From VAZQ01 sp035293945 (GTDB lineage Bacteria; Pseudomonadota; Alphaproteobacteria; Rhizobiales; Xanthobacteraceae): a stretch of 64,000 bases of DNA. The notes under the pieces were generated by a model, which did not search any database, was not told the origin of the DNA, and worked only from the letters and a program-made list of their open reading frames with translations. Numbering within the stretch: position 1 is the stretch's first letter; each line of letters opens with the position of its first letter. The position numbers and the translations under genes were made by a program. The stretch spans positions 1 to 64,000 of the forward strand of contig DATGLV010000022.1 in assembly GCA_035293945.1 (NCBI GenBank), in the 5' to 3' direction. Shown here piece by piece: positions 53,876-62,839 of this stretch.

Positions 53876-54865
53876 ATGAACACAACGATGGCAGCGATTC
53901 TCTCTTTGCCTCTGCCCACCTCCGGTTCCACAGCACGCGCGCTTGCTGCCGCGTTGGTCTTGGGGGCCGTAGTGGTGGCAGGCGGGGCGCAGGCCCAGAC
54001 CGTCGTCGCCATCGTCAATGGTGAGCCGATCACCCAGCTCGATATCGACCAGCGCAGCAAGCTGCTCGAAGTGTCCTCCCCGACTCACAAGGCCCCGCCG
54101 CGCGCCGAGGTGCTGGACGAACTCATCAACGAGAAGCTGGAGATTCGCGAAGCCAAGCGCTGGGGAATAGATGCCTCCGACGACGATGTCAGTCAGGCCG
54201 TTACCCAGGCCGCGCAGAACCGCCAGATGAAGACCGATGACTTCATCCAGATGATGAAGCAGGCGGGCGTCGCCCCACAGACGTTCCGGGCCCGGTTGCG
54301 GGCGCAGATCGTGTGGCCGCCGCTGGTGCGCGGGCGCTTCCAGTCGACGCTGGAAACCTACGACAAGGATCCGCTTCTGCAGGAAATGATGGACAAGATG
54401 AAGCCCGATGATTCCGGGAACTTTGATTATACCCTGCGCCCCATATTGTTCATCGTTCCGCCGAACTCAACGGCAGCCGTTTACGACGATCGCAAGCGCG
54501 AGGCCGAAGACCTGCGGTCCAGGTTCCGCAGTTGTGACGAAGGCATCCCCTATGCGCGGTCGCTTGGAAGCGTGGTGGTGCGCGATCAGATCACCCGCGC
54601 GTCTGCGGATCTGCCGCCGGAAGCACGTAAGAGCCTCGACAGTGTTCCTGTAGGGCAATTGACCGCGCCGGAAATCACCAAGCTCGGCATCGAAATGTTT
54701 GCGATTTGCGCCAAGGAGATCGCCAAGGGCGACACATCCCCGACTAAGAAGCAGGCCAAAGACGCCGTATTCAACGAAAAGTTCGAAGCGCAATCGAAGA
54801 AATACCTGGCCCAGCTACGCCACGAAGCCCTGATCGAATATCCGGCATCGCCCGGCGGCAAATAG
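53876..54865 (+). CDS. surA: Periplasmic chaperone / peptidyl-prolyl isomerase, SurA-like
   Basis: The 329-residue protein has a signal peptide (residues 1-40, ending AQAQ), an N-terminal SurA chaperone domain (VVAIVNGEPITQLDIDQR, LDELINEKLEIREAKRWG) and one C-terminal parvulin-like region beginning YTLRPILFIV, rather than two. It would help LptD and other barrels fold. The start is uncertain: a strong GGAGG at 53823 has no start codon at proper distance, and TTG 53804 and ATG 53852 are alternatives; ATG 53876 best fits the signal. pdxA follows 4 bases after its stop. Confidence 0.85.
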   Translation: MNTTMAAILSLPLPTSGSTARALAAALVLGAVVVAGGAQAQTVVAIVNGEPITQLDIDQRSKLLEVSSPTHKAPPRAEVLDELINEKLEIREAKRWGIDASDDDVSQAVTQAAQNRQMKTDDFIQMMKQAGVAPQTFRARLRAQIVWPPLVRGRFQSTLETYDKDPLLQEMMDKMKPDDSGNFDYTLRPILFIVPPNSTAAVYDDRKREAEDLRSRFRSCDEGIPYARSLGSVVVRDQITRASADLPPEARKSLDSVPVGQLTAPEITKLGIEMFAICAKEIAKGDTSPTKKQAKDAVFNEKFEAQSKKYLAQLRHEALIEYPASPGGK

Positions 54866-54869
54866 CGCG

Positions 54870-55898
54870 ATGCCTGCCTCTCTGGCGCTGACGCTGGGCG
54901 AAGCGTCGGGAATTGGTCTCGATATCACCCTCGCGGCCTGGGCGCGGCGCGCCGAGCTCGCGCTGCCTCCGTTCTATCTTATCGCCGATCCGGGGCATCT
55001 TGGCGAGCGAGCCAAGGCTCTCCGCCTCGATGTCCCGATGACCGTGGTCGCTCCCTGCCGGGCGCGAGAAGCGTTTGCGACGTCTCTTCCGGTGGTAGAT
55101 GTCGGCGTCAAGGTCACCGCGAGAGCCGGCGAGCCCGACGCCACCAGCGCGCCGGCCGCAATCGCCGCGATCGAGCGCGCCGTCGCCGATGTGACCGCCG
55201 GAAGAGCCGCCGCCATCGTCACCAATCCGATCGCCAAGAACGTCCTCTACCGATCCGGTTTTGCCGAGCCTGGACATACCGAATTCCTGGCCAAGCTCGC
55301 GCAGGGCACCTCGGTCAAGCCGCTGCATCCGGTAATGATGCTATGGTCGCCGGAGCTTGCTGTCGTGCCGGTCACCATCCATCTGCCTCTGCGCGAGGTG
55401 GTGAGCCGGCTTTCGGCGGAGCTGATCGTCGAGACCGGACGGATCGTGGCCCGCGATCTCACCACCCGGTTTGGGCTCGCACGCCCGCGCCTTGCTGTCG
55501 CCGGCCTCAACCCGCATGCGGGCGAGGAGGGCGCGCTCGGCAAGGAAGACCTCGAGCTCGTGCGGCCGGCCGTCGACCAATTGCAGTCCGAGGGCGTCGA
55601 TGCGCGGGGACCGCTGCCCGCCGATACTTTGTTTCACGCCGCCGCCCGCTCGAGCTATGACGCCGTGCTCGCCATGTACCACGATCAGGCGCTGATCCCG
55701 ATCAAGACGCTCGCGTTCGACCACGCGGTCAATGTCACGCTCGGCCTGCCCTTCATCCGCACCTCGCCGGATCATGGCACAGCGTTCGATATTGCGGGCT
55801 CCGGCCGTGCCGACCCCGCAAGCCTCATTGCGGCTATCCGGCTCGCGGCGCGGCTGTCCGCGGAATCGGAATCGCGGCACATCGCGCCCAACGCATGA
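54870..55898 (+). CDS. pdxA: 4-hydroxythreonine-4-phosphate dehydrogenase
   Basis: The 342-residue enzyme oxidises 4-phosphohydroxy-threonine in pyridoxal phosphate synthesis. The N-terminal LTLGEASGIGLDIT corresponds to the family's GDPAGIGPE block, and metal-binding His residues appear in GHTEFLAKL, DTLFHAAAR and AMYHDQALIPIKTL. Length is normal. It starts 4 bases after surA and its ATGA overlaps the rsmA start, so the three genes are tightly coupled. Confidence 0.94.
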   Translation: MPASLALTLGEASGIGLDITLAAWARRAELALPPFYLIADPGHLGERAKALRLDVPMTVVAPCRAREAFATSLPVVDVGVKVTARAGEPDATSAPAAIAAIERAVADVTAGRAAAIVTNPIAKNVLYRSGFAEPGHTEFLAKLAQGTSVKPLHPVMMLWSPELAVVPVTIHLPLREVVSRLSAELIVETGRIVARDLTTRFGLARPRLAVAGLNPHAGEEGALGKEDLELVRPAVDQLQSEGVDARGPLPADTLFHAAARSSYDAVLAMYHDQALIPIKTLAFDHAVNVTLGLPFIRTSPDHGTAFDIAGSGRADPASLIAAIRLAARLSAESESRHIAPNA

Positions 55899-56749
55899 GT
55901 GCGGTCGATGGCCTGCCGCCCCTGCGGGAGGTGATCCGCCGCCATGGCCTGCGGGCAAAACGATCGCTCGGGCAGAATTTCCTGCTCGACCTCAACCTCA
56001 CAGCGCGTATCGCTCGGGCGGCCGGCCCACTCGATGGCGTCACGGTGGTCGAGATCGGCCCCGGTCCGGGCGGCCTCACGCGGGCCCTGTTGGCGCAAGG
56101 CGCGCGGGAGGTCATTGCGGTCGAGCGCGATGCGCGCGCCGTCGCAGCGCTTGCGGAAATCGCCGCGCACTATCCCGGACGCCTCGAGATTGTTGAGGCC
56201 GATGCGCTCGACTTCGATCCTCGCGATCGCCTCGGTGATGTGCGGGCGCGCATCATCGCCAACCTTCCGTACAACATCGCCACCGCTCTGCTGGTCGGCT
56301 GGCTTACGCTCGAGCCTTGGCCGCCCTGGTATGACCGGCTCACTCTCATGTTCCAGCGCGAGGTCGCCGAGCGCATCACCGCGCGGCCCGGCACCAAGAG
56401 CTACGGGCGGCTGTCGGTGCTCGCCGGCTGGCGCAGCGAAGCCCGTATCCTGTTTGATATCGCCGCCTCGGCCTTCGTGCCGGCGCCCAAGGTCACCTCC
56501 TCGCTGGTCGAGCTTGTCCCGCGTGCCGCGCCACTCGCCTGCGATGCGACGGCCCTGCAGCAGGTCACGCAGGCTGCCTTCGGTCAGCGGCGCAAGATGC
56601 TGCGGCAAAGCCTGAAGTCGTTGGGCGGCGAGCCTTCGGCATTGCTGGCGGCGGCCGGCATCGCCGCGACCGCGCGCGCCGAGGAGGTGCCGATCGACGG
56701 CTTTGTGGCTTTGGCCCGTCTCTGCACGCCGGCAATCGCCGCCAGCTGA
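55895..56749 (+). CDS. rsmA: 16S rRNA dimethyladenosine transferase
   Basis: The 284-residue enzyme (KsgA) dimethylates two adenines in the 3' end of 16S rRNA during small-subunit assembly. The S-adenosylmethionine motif VVEIGPGPGGLT, the acidic VERD and the catalytic NLPYNIATA are all intact, and the start LREVIRRHGLRAKRSLGQNFL is typical. Its ATG overlaps the pdxA stop (ATGA). It ends 9 bases from the converging gmk gene. Confidence 0.96.
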   Translation: MSAVDGLPPLREVIRRHGLRAKRSLGQNFLLDLNLTARIARAAGPLDGVTVVEIGPGPGGLTRALLAQGAREVIAVERDARAVAALAEIAAHYPGRLEIVEADALDFDPRDRLGDVRARIIANLPYNIATALLVGWLTLEPWPPWYDRLTLMFQREVAERITARPGTKSYGRLSVLAGWRSEARILFDIAASAFVPAPKVTSSLVELVPRAAPLACDATALQQVTQAAFGQRRKMLRQSLKSLGGEPSALLAAAGIAATARAEEVPIDGFVALARLCTPAIAAS

Positions 56750-56758
56750 AGCAAACGA

Positions 56759-57409
56759 TCAGAGCTGCGACTGCAGCCCGCGGACGAAGGCTGAAAGGCC
56801 GACCTGCCGCTCGCGCTTCAGGCGCTCGGCGGCGAGAATCGACTGCACCTCGATGAAAGTGCGATCGATATCCTTGTTGATAACCACGTAGTCGTATTCC
56901 GGCCAGTGACTCAATTCATCGAAAGCCTTCGCCATGCGGCCGCGGATCACCTCGGCGGAATCCTGCGCCCGGCTGTGCAGGCGACGTTCGAGCTCCGCGA
57001 CCGAGGGCGGCAGCACGAACACGCTGACAAGATCGCCTCTCGCCTTTTCGCGCACCTGCTGCGTGCCTTGCCAATCGATGTCGAACAGCACATCACGCCC
57101 GCGCGCCAGCGCCGCCTCAACCGGATCCCGGGGGGTGCCATAGCGATTGCCGAACACCTGCGCCCATTCCAAGAGGCCATTGCTCTGCACCATCTTGTCG
57201 AAGCTTGCGTCGTCGACGAAGTGGTAGTGCTCGCCCTCGACCTCGCCGGGACGCTGCTTGCGGGTGGTCATCGAAACCGAAAGGTCCACCATCGGGTCCG
57301 CCGCCAGGAGCTTGCGCGACAGCGTCGTCTTGCCGGCCCCCGAGGGGGAGGACAGCACAAGCATCAGCCCGCGGCGGGCGATCGTGGCATTCTGGTCGGC
57401 CGTCACCAT
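56759..57409 (-). CDS. gmk: Guanylate kinase
   Basis: The 216-residue enzyme phosphorylates GMP to GDP. The P-loop SSPSGAGKTTL, the GMP-binding SMTTRKQRPGEVEG and the lid region RDVLFDIDWQGTQQV are intact. Length is normal. The ATG at 57409 is preferred to a TTG at 57439 because the extra leader is not conserved; neither has a strong ribosome-binding site. It lies 135 bases downstream of yicC on the same strand, with a long inverted repeat between them. Confidence 0.94.
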   Translation of the reverse strand: MVTADQNATIARRGLMLVLSSPSGAGKTTLSRKLLAADPMVDLSVSMTTRKQRPGEVEGEHYHFVDDASFDKMVQSNGLLEWAQVFGNRYGTPRDPVEAALARGRDVLFDIDWQGTQQVREKARGDLVSVFVLPPSVAELERRLHSRAQDSAEVIRGRMAKAFDELSHWPEYDYVVINKDIDRTFIEVQSILAAERLKRERQVGLSAFVRGLQSQL

Positions 57410-57480
57410 GGGGGTGCTTTGCGCGAGCTTCGGAGGCAAAGGGGCACTAGCAAGTATATGATTCTCGTGGCGCTTATCGA

Positions 57481-57529
57481 TTTGAAATTCCTGAAATGAG
57501 GTCGCCGCACCCGGTGCAGGAATTTCAAA
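57481..57529. repeat. 13-bp perfect inverted repeat between yicC and gmk
   Basis: TTTGAAATTCCTG at 57481-57493 and CAGGAATTTCAAA at 57517-57529 are exact inverse copies separated by 23 GC-rich bases. The arms are AT-rich, unlike the surroundings. It could be an mRNA hairpin, a protein-binding site or the end structure of a small mobile element. Confidence 0.65.
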
Positions 57530-57544
57530 TTGGCGGCACAGGCG

Positions 57545-58432
57545 CTATTCCAGGTTCTGCACCTGCTCACGGAACTGCTCGACCACGCTCTTGAGCTCGA
57601 GGCCAATCTTGGTCAGCTCGATGTCGTTGGACTTGGAGCAGAGCGTGTTGGCCTCCCGATTGAGCTCCTGAGCGAGAAAATCGAGCCGGCGCCCGATCGA
57701 ACCGCCCTGGACGATCAGGTGACCCGCCTGTGCCACATGTGAAGCGAGGCGATCGAGCTCTTCGCGAATGTCGGCCTTTGTGGCGATCAAGATCGCCTCC
57801 TGATGCAGCCGATCAGGATCGAAGCGGTTGGACGTTTCGAGCAGCGCCGCGACCTGCTCGGCGATGCGCGCCTTGATGGCTTCCGGACGCCGACCGGGTG
57901 CCGCATCGGCGCGCGCCGCAAGCCCTGCGATCTCCTTCAGGCGCAGCGTCAGGATCTCGCTCAAGGCCGCGCCCTCGTGCCGGCGCATGGCGGCAAGCTC
58001 GCTCAGCGCAGCGCCAAAGCCCGCAACCACCGCTGCCTCCGCAGCATGCCGGTCCTCCTCCTTTTCGTCCTCGTCGATGACCTCGATCACTCCTTTGAGC
58101 GCGAGTATGCCGTCGAGCCGCGGCGGAGCCGCCTCGACCTGGTCGGCGAGCCTGCGGATGGTCGCGAGCGCGGCCGCCAGCACCGGCTCATTGACCCGCA
58201 CGATCGGCGCAACCCCTTGCCGCTCGACCGTGAGGGTTGCGTAGACGGTGCCACGGGACAGAGCTTCGGCAGCGCGGCTGCGCACCGGAATCTCCACTGC
58301 GTCCCAGCCAGGTGGCAGGCGCAGCCGCACATCGAGCCCTTTGGCGTTCACCGACTTCAGCTCCCACGCCCAGGCATAGGATCCGCTGACGCCGTGACCA
58401 CGGGCGAAGCCGGTCATGCTCGAAAGCGCCAT
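57545..58432 (-). CDS. yicC: YicC family endoribonuclease
   Basis: The 295-residue protein matches the YicC family, now known in E. coli as an RNA-cleaving factor. The start ALSSMTGFARG and the C-terminal block GRRLDFLAQELNREANTLCSKSND are highly characteristic. Length is normal. Two ATGs (58438, 58432) are close; 58432 gives the conserved N-terminus. It is part of the usual mltG-yicC-gmk series seen in Hyphomicrobiales and lies 206 bases downstream of mltG. Confidence 0.93.
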   Translation of the reverse strand: MALSSMTGFARGHGVSGSYAWAWELKSVNAKGLDVRLRLPPGWDAVEIPVRSRAAEALSRGTVYATLTVERQGVAPIVRVNEPVLAAALATIRRLADQVEAAPPRLDGILALKGVIEVIDEDEKEEDRHAAEAAVVAGFGAALSELAAMRRHEGAALSEILTLRLKEIAGLAARADAAPGRRPEAIKARIAEQVAALLETSNRFDPDRLHQEAILIATKADIREELDRLASHVAQAGHLIVQGGSIGRRLDFLAQELNREANTLCSKSNDIELTKIGLELKSVVEQFREQVQNLE

Positions 58433-58638
58433 CGGCATCGCCTGCACGCGACTTTCCAAGGATTCGGAGCGCGACCTTAGCGGCGGGAACCGGCGGTCAC
58501 AAGAGCACCGGGATCGTTGCGAGGCCTGTCGAAGAAGAGTCTGCCGGCGCCAAGCGGTCCCGCAAGTAAGGATGGGTGGCGGCTGTCCGCCGACGGGTCG
58601 TCGCAGAAAAAATTCGCGCCCTCAAGCCGATCGAATTC

Positions 58639-60327
58639 TCATTGGGATTGGGGTCTCGGCTGCCGCTTCTGGGCAGGCGTAGCGGGCTTTGCCGGCGCCG
58701 ACGCCCGCGCCGGGGCCAGAGCATCATCGGCGGCGGCCGAGTCCTTGGCATCCTGTTCTATCGTGCGCAATTTGCCGACGTTCTTCTGGTGCTGGTCGTA
58801 GCTTTCAGAAAAGGTATGGCCGCCGGTGCCGTCAGCGACAAAATAGAGCTCCTTGGTGCGCGCCGGATTGGCGGCGGCCTCGAGCGAGGCGCGTCCCGGA
58901 TTGGTGATGGGACCGGGCGGCAAACCGTCGATGATGTAGGTGTTGTAGGGTGTCGGCTGATCCTTTTCGCTCTTCGTGATCGGATGGTCGAGCCGGCCCT
59001 TGCCGAAAACCAAGCCGTAGATGATGGTCGGGTCCGACTGCAGGCGCATCTTCTGCTTCAGGCGGTTCACGAACACGGCCGCAACGCGCGTCCGCTCCTC
59101 CGGCTTGCCGGTTTCCTTCTCGATGATCGAGGCCAGGATCACCAACTGCTCGGGTGTCTTCAGCGGCAAATCCGGACTGCGGTGGTCCCAGATTTCCTTG
59201 AGCAGCCGCTGCTGGGCCGCCTGCATGCGCTGGATCAACTGCTCGCGCGTCGCCCCCCGGCTTTCGTTATAGGTCCCCGGCAGCAAGCTTCCCTCACGCG
59301 GGACCTCGCTGATCGTGCCGCTGAGCACATCGCTGTCCAGCAAAACCTGCACGACTTGCTCGGACGTCAGCCCTTCTGCAATCGTGATCGGATGCTGGAC
59401 GACCTTGCCCTCCACCATCGTCTCCACCACGTCGCGGACGCTGGCATGCTTGGGGAAGAGATACTCGCCGAATTTGAGCTCGGTGCGCGCTTTCATGGCG
59501 AAGACACTGCCGACGAAAACCAGGTTGCTCTGGTTCATCACCCCTTCGCGCCGCAGGAGATCAGCGATTTCCATCAGGCCGAGCCGGGGTGGAATGTTGA
59601 CCACCTTGTCCTCTTCGAGTGGGCCGGCCGCCTCAAACCGGCTCTTGCCCATGGCGAACAACGTTGCGCCGGCGAGCACCAGCACGATCAGGATCGTGAA
59701 GACGGCGTTGCCGGCCACGACGACTGGGTTGCGCGCGCGCCCGGAGCGCCGGGTCGGTACCGCCACATGCTCGGGCTCGAGCGCCGCACGTGGGCTGCGC
59801 GGGGTGATGCGCCTCTGCTCCGGCTTTTGCTCCATGAGCGATGCACCAATTCCTTCGGCCTGCCGCCCATAAGCGGACGAATCAGTTTCCCCGCCGGCGC
59901 GGCCAAACAAACGGCCAGACGGCGCAGACCGATCGAAGCTCGTGGATCTGCCCACGCCCGGCCCCGACGATATCTCATCGAGCGGCAGAGTTGAGGCGGA
60001 TCGATGGCGCCCAATGGCCGTGTCCCCACGATCCGCTCTGCGTGCCGGTTGTGCCGCCGCGGAATGCTCGCCGGCTCTAGACAGGTGCCCGTCGCCGTTC
60101 GGGTTGGTGGCAGGCAACCGCCCCGGCTTGGGCGCCGATCCGTTGGACTTCTGCCCAGCCGCCGAACGAGCCGATTCCTTATCGAGATCCTGTGGGCTCG
60201 GCACCGAATGTGAGCTCAGCGGCCCATCGGGCCACTTCGGCCGGCTCGAAATAAAAGTCGGCGTGGAAGCACGCGGACGAGCCGGGCTTCTGCCGCTGCC
60301 TTCCGGCGGCACGTTTCGCGAACTCAC
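58639..60327 (-). CDS. mltG: Endolytic murein transglycosylase MltG with long N-terminal extension
   Basis: The 562-residue protein cuts growing glycan strands in peptidoglycan. After one membrane helix (near FTILIVLVLAGATLF) comes a LysM-like part and the YceG/MltG catalytic domain with its key Glu in LASIIEKETG. From the GTG at 60327 it would have about 210 cytoplasmic residues before the helix, of which the first 164 are low-complexity Ser/Pro/Gly/Arg. An ATG at 59835 would yield a more typical protein beginning EQKPEQRRITPRSPRAALEP. The longer reading leaves a 212-base gap to fabF instead of 705, which is why I list it. Confidence 0.85.
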   Translation of the reverse strand: MSSRNVPPEGSGRSPARPRASTPTFISSRPKWPDGPLSSHSVPSPQDLDKESARSAAGQKSNGSAPKPGRLPATNPNGDGHLSRAGEHSAAAQPARRADRGDTAIGRHRSASTLPLDEISSGPGVGRSTSFDRSAPSGRLFGRAGGETDSSAYGRQAEGIGASLMEQKPEQRRITPRSPRAALEPEHVAVPTRRSGRARNPVVVAGNAVFTILIVLVLAGATLFAMGKSRFEAAGPLEEDKVVNIPPRLGLMEIADLLRREGVMNQSNLVFVGSVFAMKARTELKFGEYLFPKHASVRDVVETMVEGKVVQHPITIAEGLTSEQVVQVLLDSDVLSGTISEVPREGSLLPGTYNESRGATREQLIQRMQAAQQRLLKEIWDHRSPDLPLKTPEQLVILASIIEKETGKPEERTRVAAVFVNRLKQKMRLQSDPTIIYGLVFGKGRLDHPITKSEKDQPTPYNTYIIDGLPPGPITNPGRASLEAAANPARTKELYFVADGTGGHTFSESYDQHQKNVGKLRTIEQDAKDSAAADDALAPARASAPAKPATPAQKRQPRPQSQ

Positions 60328-60539
60328 CCGCCCTACCCCACAGCGATGCCCGCCATGGCTCCGGACGCGCCACGGCCGGTGTTAACTCTGCGTACAATCC
60401 CACCGCTGTTTGGAATTTCGCAGACTTTTGTCGGTTTGCCCACTGAATTTCGTCGACGTTCCAAGGTCAGCGTTAAGAGCGCAGCGGGCTTGTAATTCTG
60501 AATGTGGCAAAAGGGTGGAGTCGTGCTCCCGCTCCACCT

Positions 60540-61805
60540 CTATTCCGGCAGGCGACGAAACACGAGCGAAGCATTGGTGCCGCCGAATCCGAACGAGTTC
60601 GATAGTGCCACGTCGACGCGGCGCTTCTTGGCGCGGTGCGGCACGAGATCGATGGCCGTTTCGACTGATGGGTTGTCCAGATTGAGGGTCGGGGGCACGA
60701 CCTGGTCGCGAATGGCGAGAATAGAGAAGATTGCTTCGACCGCGCCGGCGGCTCCCAGCAGGTGCCCGATCGAAGATTTGGTCGAGGACATGCTTAGCCG
60801 GTCGGTCGTGTTGCCGATCAGGCGATGCACCGCCCCAATCTCGATCTCATCGCCGACCGGGGTCGAGGTGCCATGGGCATTGATATAATCAACCTCCGCC
60901 GGCGAGATCATGGCACGCTTCAAAGCCGCCTGCATGCAGCGCAATGCGCCGTCCCCGTCGGGCGACGGCGCGGTGACGTGATAGGCGTCGCCCGATAAGC
61001 CGTAGCCGACCAGCTCGGCATAGATCTTGGCGCCGCGGCGCCGCGCATGCTCATATTCCTCGAGCACCACGATGCCGGCGCCCTCGCCGAGGACGAAGCC
61101 GTCGCGGTCCTTGTCGTAGGGGCGCGAAGCGCGCGTCGGCTGTTCGTTGAAGCCGGTGGAAAGAGCCCGCGCGGCCGCAAAGCCGGCGATGGAAATCCGA
61201 TTGACCGGCGACTCCGCCCCGCCTGCCACCATGACGTCGGCGTCTCCAAGCGCGATGAGCCGTCCGGCATCGCCGATGGCATGCGAGCCGGTCGAGCACG
61301 CGGTCACTACCGCATGATTGGGACCTTTCAGCCCGAACTCGATCGAGGCGCATCCGGACGCCAGATTGATGATGCGTCCGGGTATGAAGAAAGGAGAGAC
61401 GCGGCGCGGCCCGCGCTCCTTCAGCACGATCGCGGTCTCGGCGATGCCCTCGATGCCGCCAATACCGGAACCGATCAGCACCCCGGAAGTGATTTGATCC
61501 TCGTACGCGGTCGGCCGCCAGCCCGCGTCGTCCAGCGCTTGTCGCACCGCACACATGGCAAACACGATGAACGGATCGAACTTACGTTGGTCCTTCGGCT
61601 CCATCCATTGGTCAGGATTGTAAGTGCCCTCGCTGCCATCGCCGCGTGGAACCTGGCAGGCGAACTTCACCGGCAGGTCGGAAACGTCGAAATGCGCGAT
61701 GTGTCGGGCGCCGCTCTCCCCCGCGAGCAGGCGCTGCCAGGAGAGCTCGACGCCGCAAGCAAGCGGTGACAGCATTCCGAGCCCAGTGACAACCACACGT
61801 CTCAT
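60540..61805 (-). CDS. fabF: Beta-ketoacyl-ACP synthase II
   Basis: The 421-residue enzyme elongates acyl chains in fatty-acid synthesis. The catalytic Cys is in VTACSTGSHAIGD and the two His are in NAHGTSTPVGD and STKSSIGHLLGAAG. Length is normal. GAGGAA lies just before the ATG at 61805. It is in the order fabD-fabG-acpP-fabF-mltG, but the acpP-fabF gap is unusually large at 580 bases. Confidence 0.97.
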   Translation of the reverse strand: MRRVVVTGLGMLSPLACGVELSWQRLLAGESGARHIAHFDVSDLPVKFACQVPRGDGSEGTYNPDQWMEPKDQRKFDPFIVFAMCAVRQALDDAGWRPTAYEDQITSGVLIGSGIGGIEGIAETAIVLKERGPRRVSPFFIPGRIINLASGCASIEFGLKGPNHAVVTACSTGSHAIGDAGRLIALGDADVMVAGGAESPVNRISIAGFAAARALSTGFNEQPTRASRPYDKDRDGFVLGEGAGIVVLEEYEHARRRGAKIYAELVGYGLSGDAYHVTAPSPDGDGALRCMQAALKRAMISPAEVDYINAHGTSTPVGDEIEIGAVHRLIGNTTDRLSMSSTKSSIGHLLGAAGAVEAIFSILAIRDQVVPPTLNLDNPSVETAIDLVPHRAKKRRVDVALSNSFGFGGTNASLVFRRLPE

Positions 61806-61821
61806 CTTTAATTCCTCGCGC

Positions 61822-61899
61822 GCTAGTGTCCCGGTTCCGACGTTCGTATCAGTTCGCAGCGCTGATGTTTACGAACCTCGGAACCAAACGGACACGAGC
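61822..61899. mobile_element. MITE-like 78-base palindrome upstream of fabF
   Basis: The arms pair in register over 28 bases: GCTAGTGTCC with GGACACGAGC, GGTTCCGA with TCGGAACC and GTTCGTA with TACGAAC, with few mismatches. The inner loop is about 21 bases. Such long near-perfect terminal symmetry, beginning next to a TA, resembles a miniature inverted-repeat element of the IS630/mariner type. There is no transposase. It ends 17 bases before the fabF ATG, inside the leader. Confidence 0.5.
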
Positions 61900-62079
61900 A
61901 ACTATCTGATTTCTGGTGCGGCGTTGGTTTTGAACTTCCTATAAAACACTCGCCGCAATGGTGATCGGAACGTCAAAACCGCCGCACGAGTGCCGCTGCA
62001 TATGCGGCAAGCTCGTTTCAGGAACATCAAGTCGAAAGCGGCAGTAGAATTATAGACCTGCTCGTGCCCTCTATATTTC

Positions 62080-62122
62080 CGAAGTTCGTGTCCCAGGGTG
62101 CCGCGATGTATCATGAACTTCG
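62080..62122. repeat. Second palindrome in the acpP-fabF gap
   Basis: CGAAGTTC at 62080-62087 pairs with GAACTTCG at 62115-62122, with further pairing on the inner side bar one mismatch. The sequence GTTCGTGTCCC inside it echoes the GTGTCCC and GTTCG segments of the 61822-61899 palindrome, so the two may derive from the same element. Confidence 0.45.
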
Positions 62123-62385
62123 AAAAGCCGCCGAAGGCGGGCCGCCCCATACCCGTCAGGAGCAGACTTAACCCGCTTTCGAGCGCCACGGTATCGCCCG
62201 GGCGCACCTCAAACGCTGCGGGCACACATGGGGGGCGGTTTGGCAGGCGCAAGATCGGCCGAAACGGAGTCCCGCCGAGCCAGCGACCGCGCTGCCGCTT
62301 TCGCGCGTGCATCCAATCTGCGCGCGCCGAACAGCGTCTTCACGACTGGGCCAAGCCGCTCGTCATATCGGACAACAGCCGGCGT

Positions 62386-62625
62386 TCAGCTCTTTGCGTT
62401 CTTTTCAAGAAATTTGACGGCATCACCGACAGTCAGAATGGTTTCGGCGGCATCGTCGGGAATTTCGCAACCGAACTCCTCCTCGAAGGCCATGACGAGC
62501 TCCACCGTATCGAGACTGTCGGCGCCGAGATCGTCGATGAAGCTCGCGCTGTCGGTGACCTTGTCGGCTTCAACACCCAAGTGCTCAACCACGATCTTCT
62601 TTACCCGCTCGCCAATGTCACTCAT
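62386..62625 (-). CDS. acpP: Acyl carrier protein
   Basis: The 79-residue acidic helical protein carries acyl chains on a phosphopantetheine arm. The attachment Ser is in DDLGADSLDTVELVMAFE, and the start SDIGERVKKIVVEHLGV is canonical for Alphaproteobacteria. GAGGGTG precedes the ATG at 62625. It lies 214 bases downstream of fabG, enough for its own promoter, which is usual because AcpP is needed in large amounts. Confidence 0.97.
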   Translation of the reverse strand: MSDIGERVKKIVVEHLGVEADKVTDSASFIDDLGADSLDTVELVMAFEEEFGCEIPDDAAETILTVGDAVKFLEKNAKS

Positions 62626-62839
62626 CGCTGCACCCTCTTAATCCTCGGATTGGGCTCGGTCGGTCAGCGTCCGCGAGCCTTGTGAAATCGGCTTGTCGTG
62701 GTGTTCCGCGCCGGACCTCCAAGTCGCGAGCCGACTTGAACGATCACACCGCCCCTGTGGGTCTGCCCAGCCAAACCAAAGTTCGGTTACCACACTTCAA
62801 ATGCCTTGGCCAGCACACGGTGCAGACCCAAGAAGTCCA

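Larger units (their letters stand above)
61806..62385. other. Unusually long acpP-fabF gap with two palindromes
   Basis: This 580-base region lies between acpP and fabF on one strand, where related genomes usually have little more than 100 to 200 bases. It holds the 78-base palindrome at 61822-61899 and a second one at 62080-62122. A 136-codon frame at 61902-62312 has no binding site or family likeness. Remains of a small mobile element are the simplest explanation. Confidence 0.5.

Noticed and set aside
51212..54088. Two antisense frames of 444 and 461 codons over lptD and surA
   Set aside because: They mirror strongly supported genes and show shadow-frame composition.
61902..62312. 136-codon frame in the acpP-fabF gap
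   Set aside because: No ribosome-binding site and it runs through the second palindrome; no resemblance to a transposase or any other protein I know.
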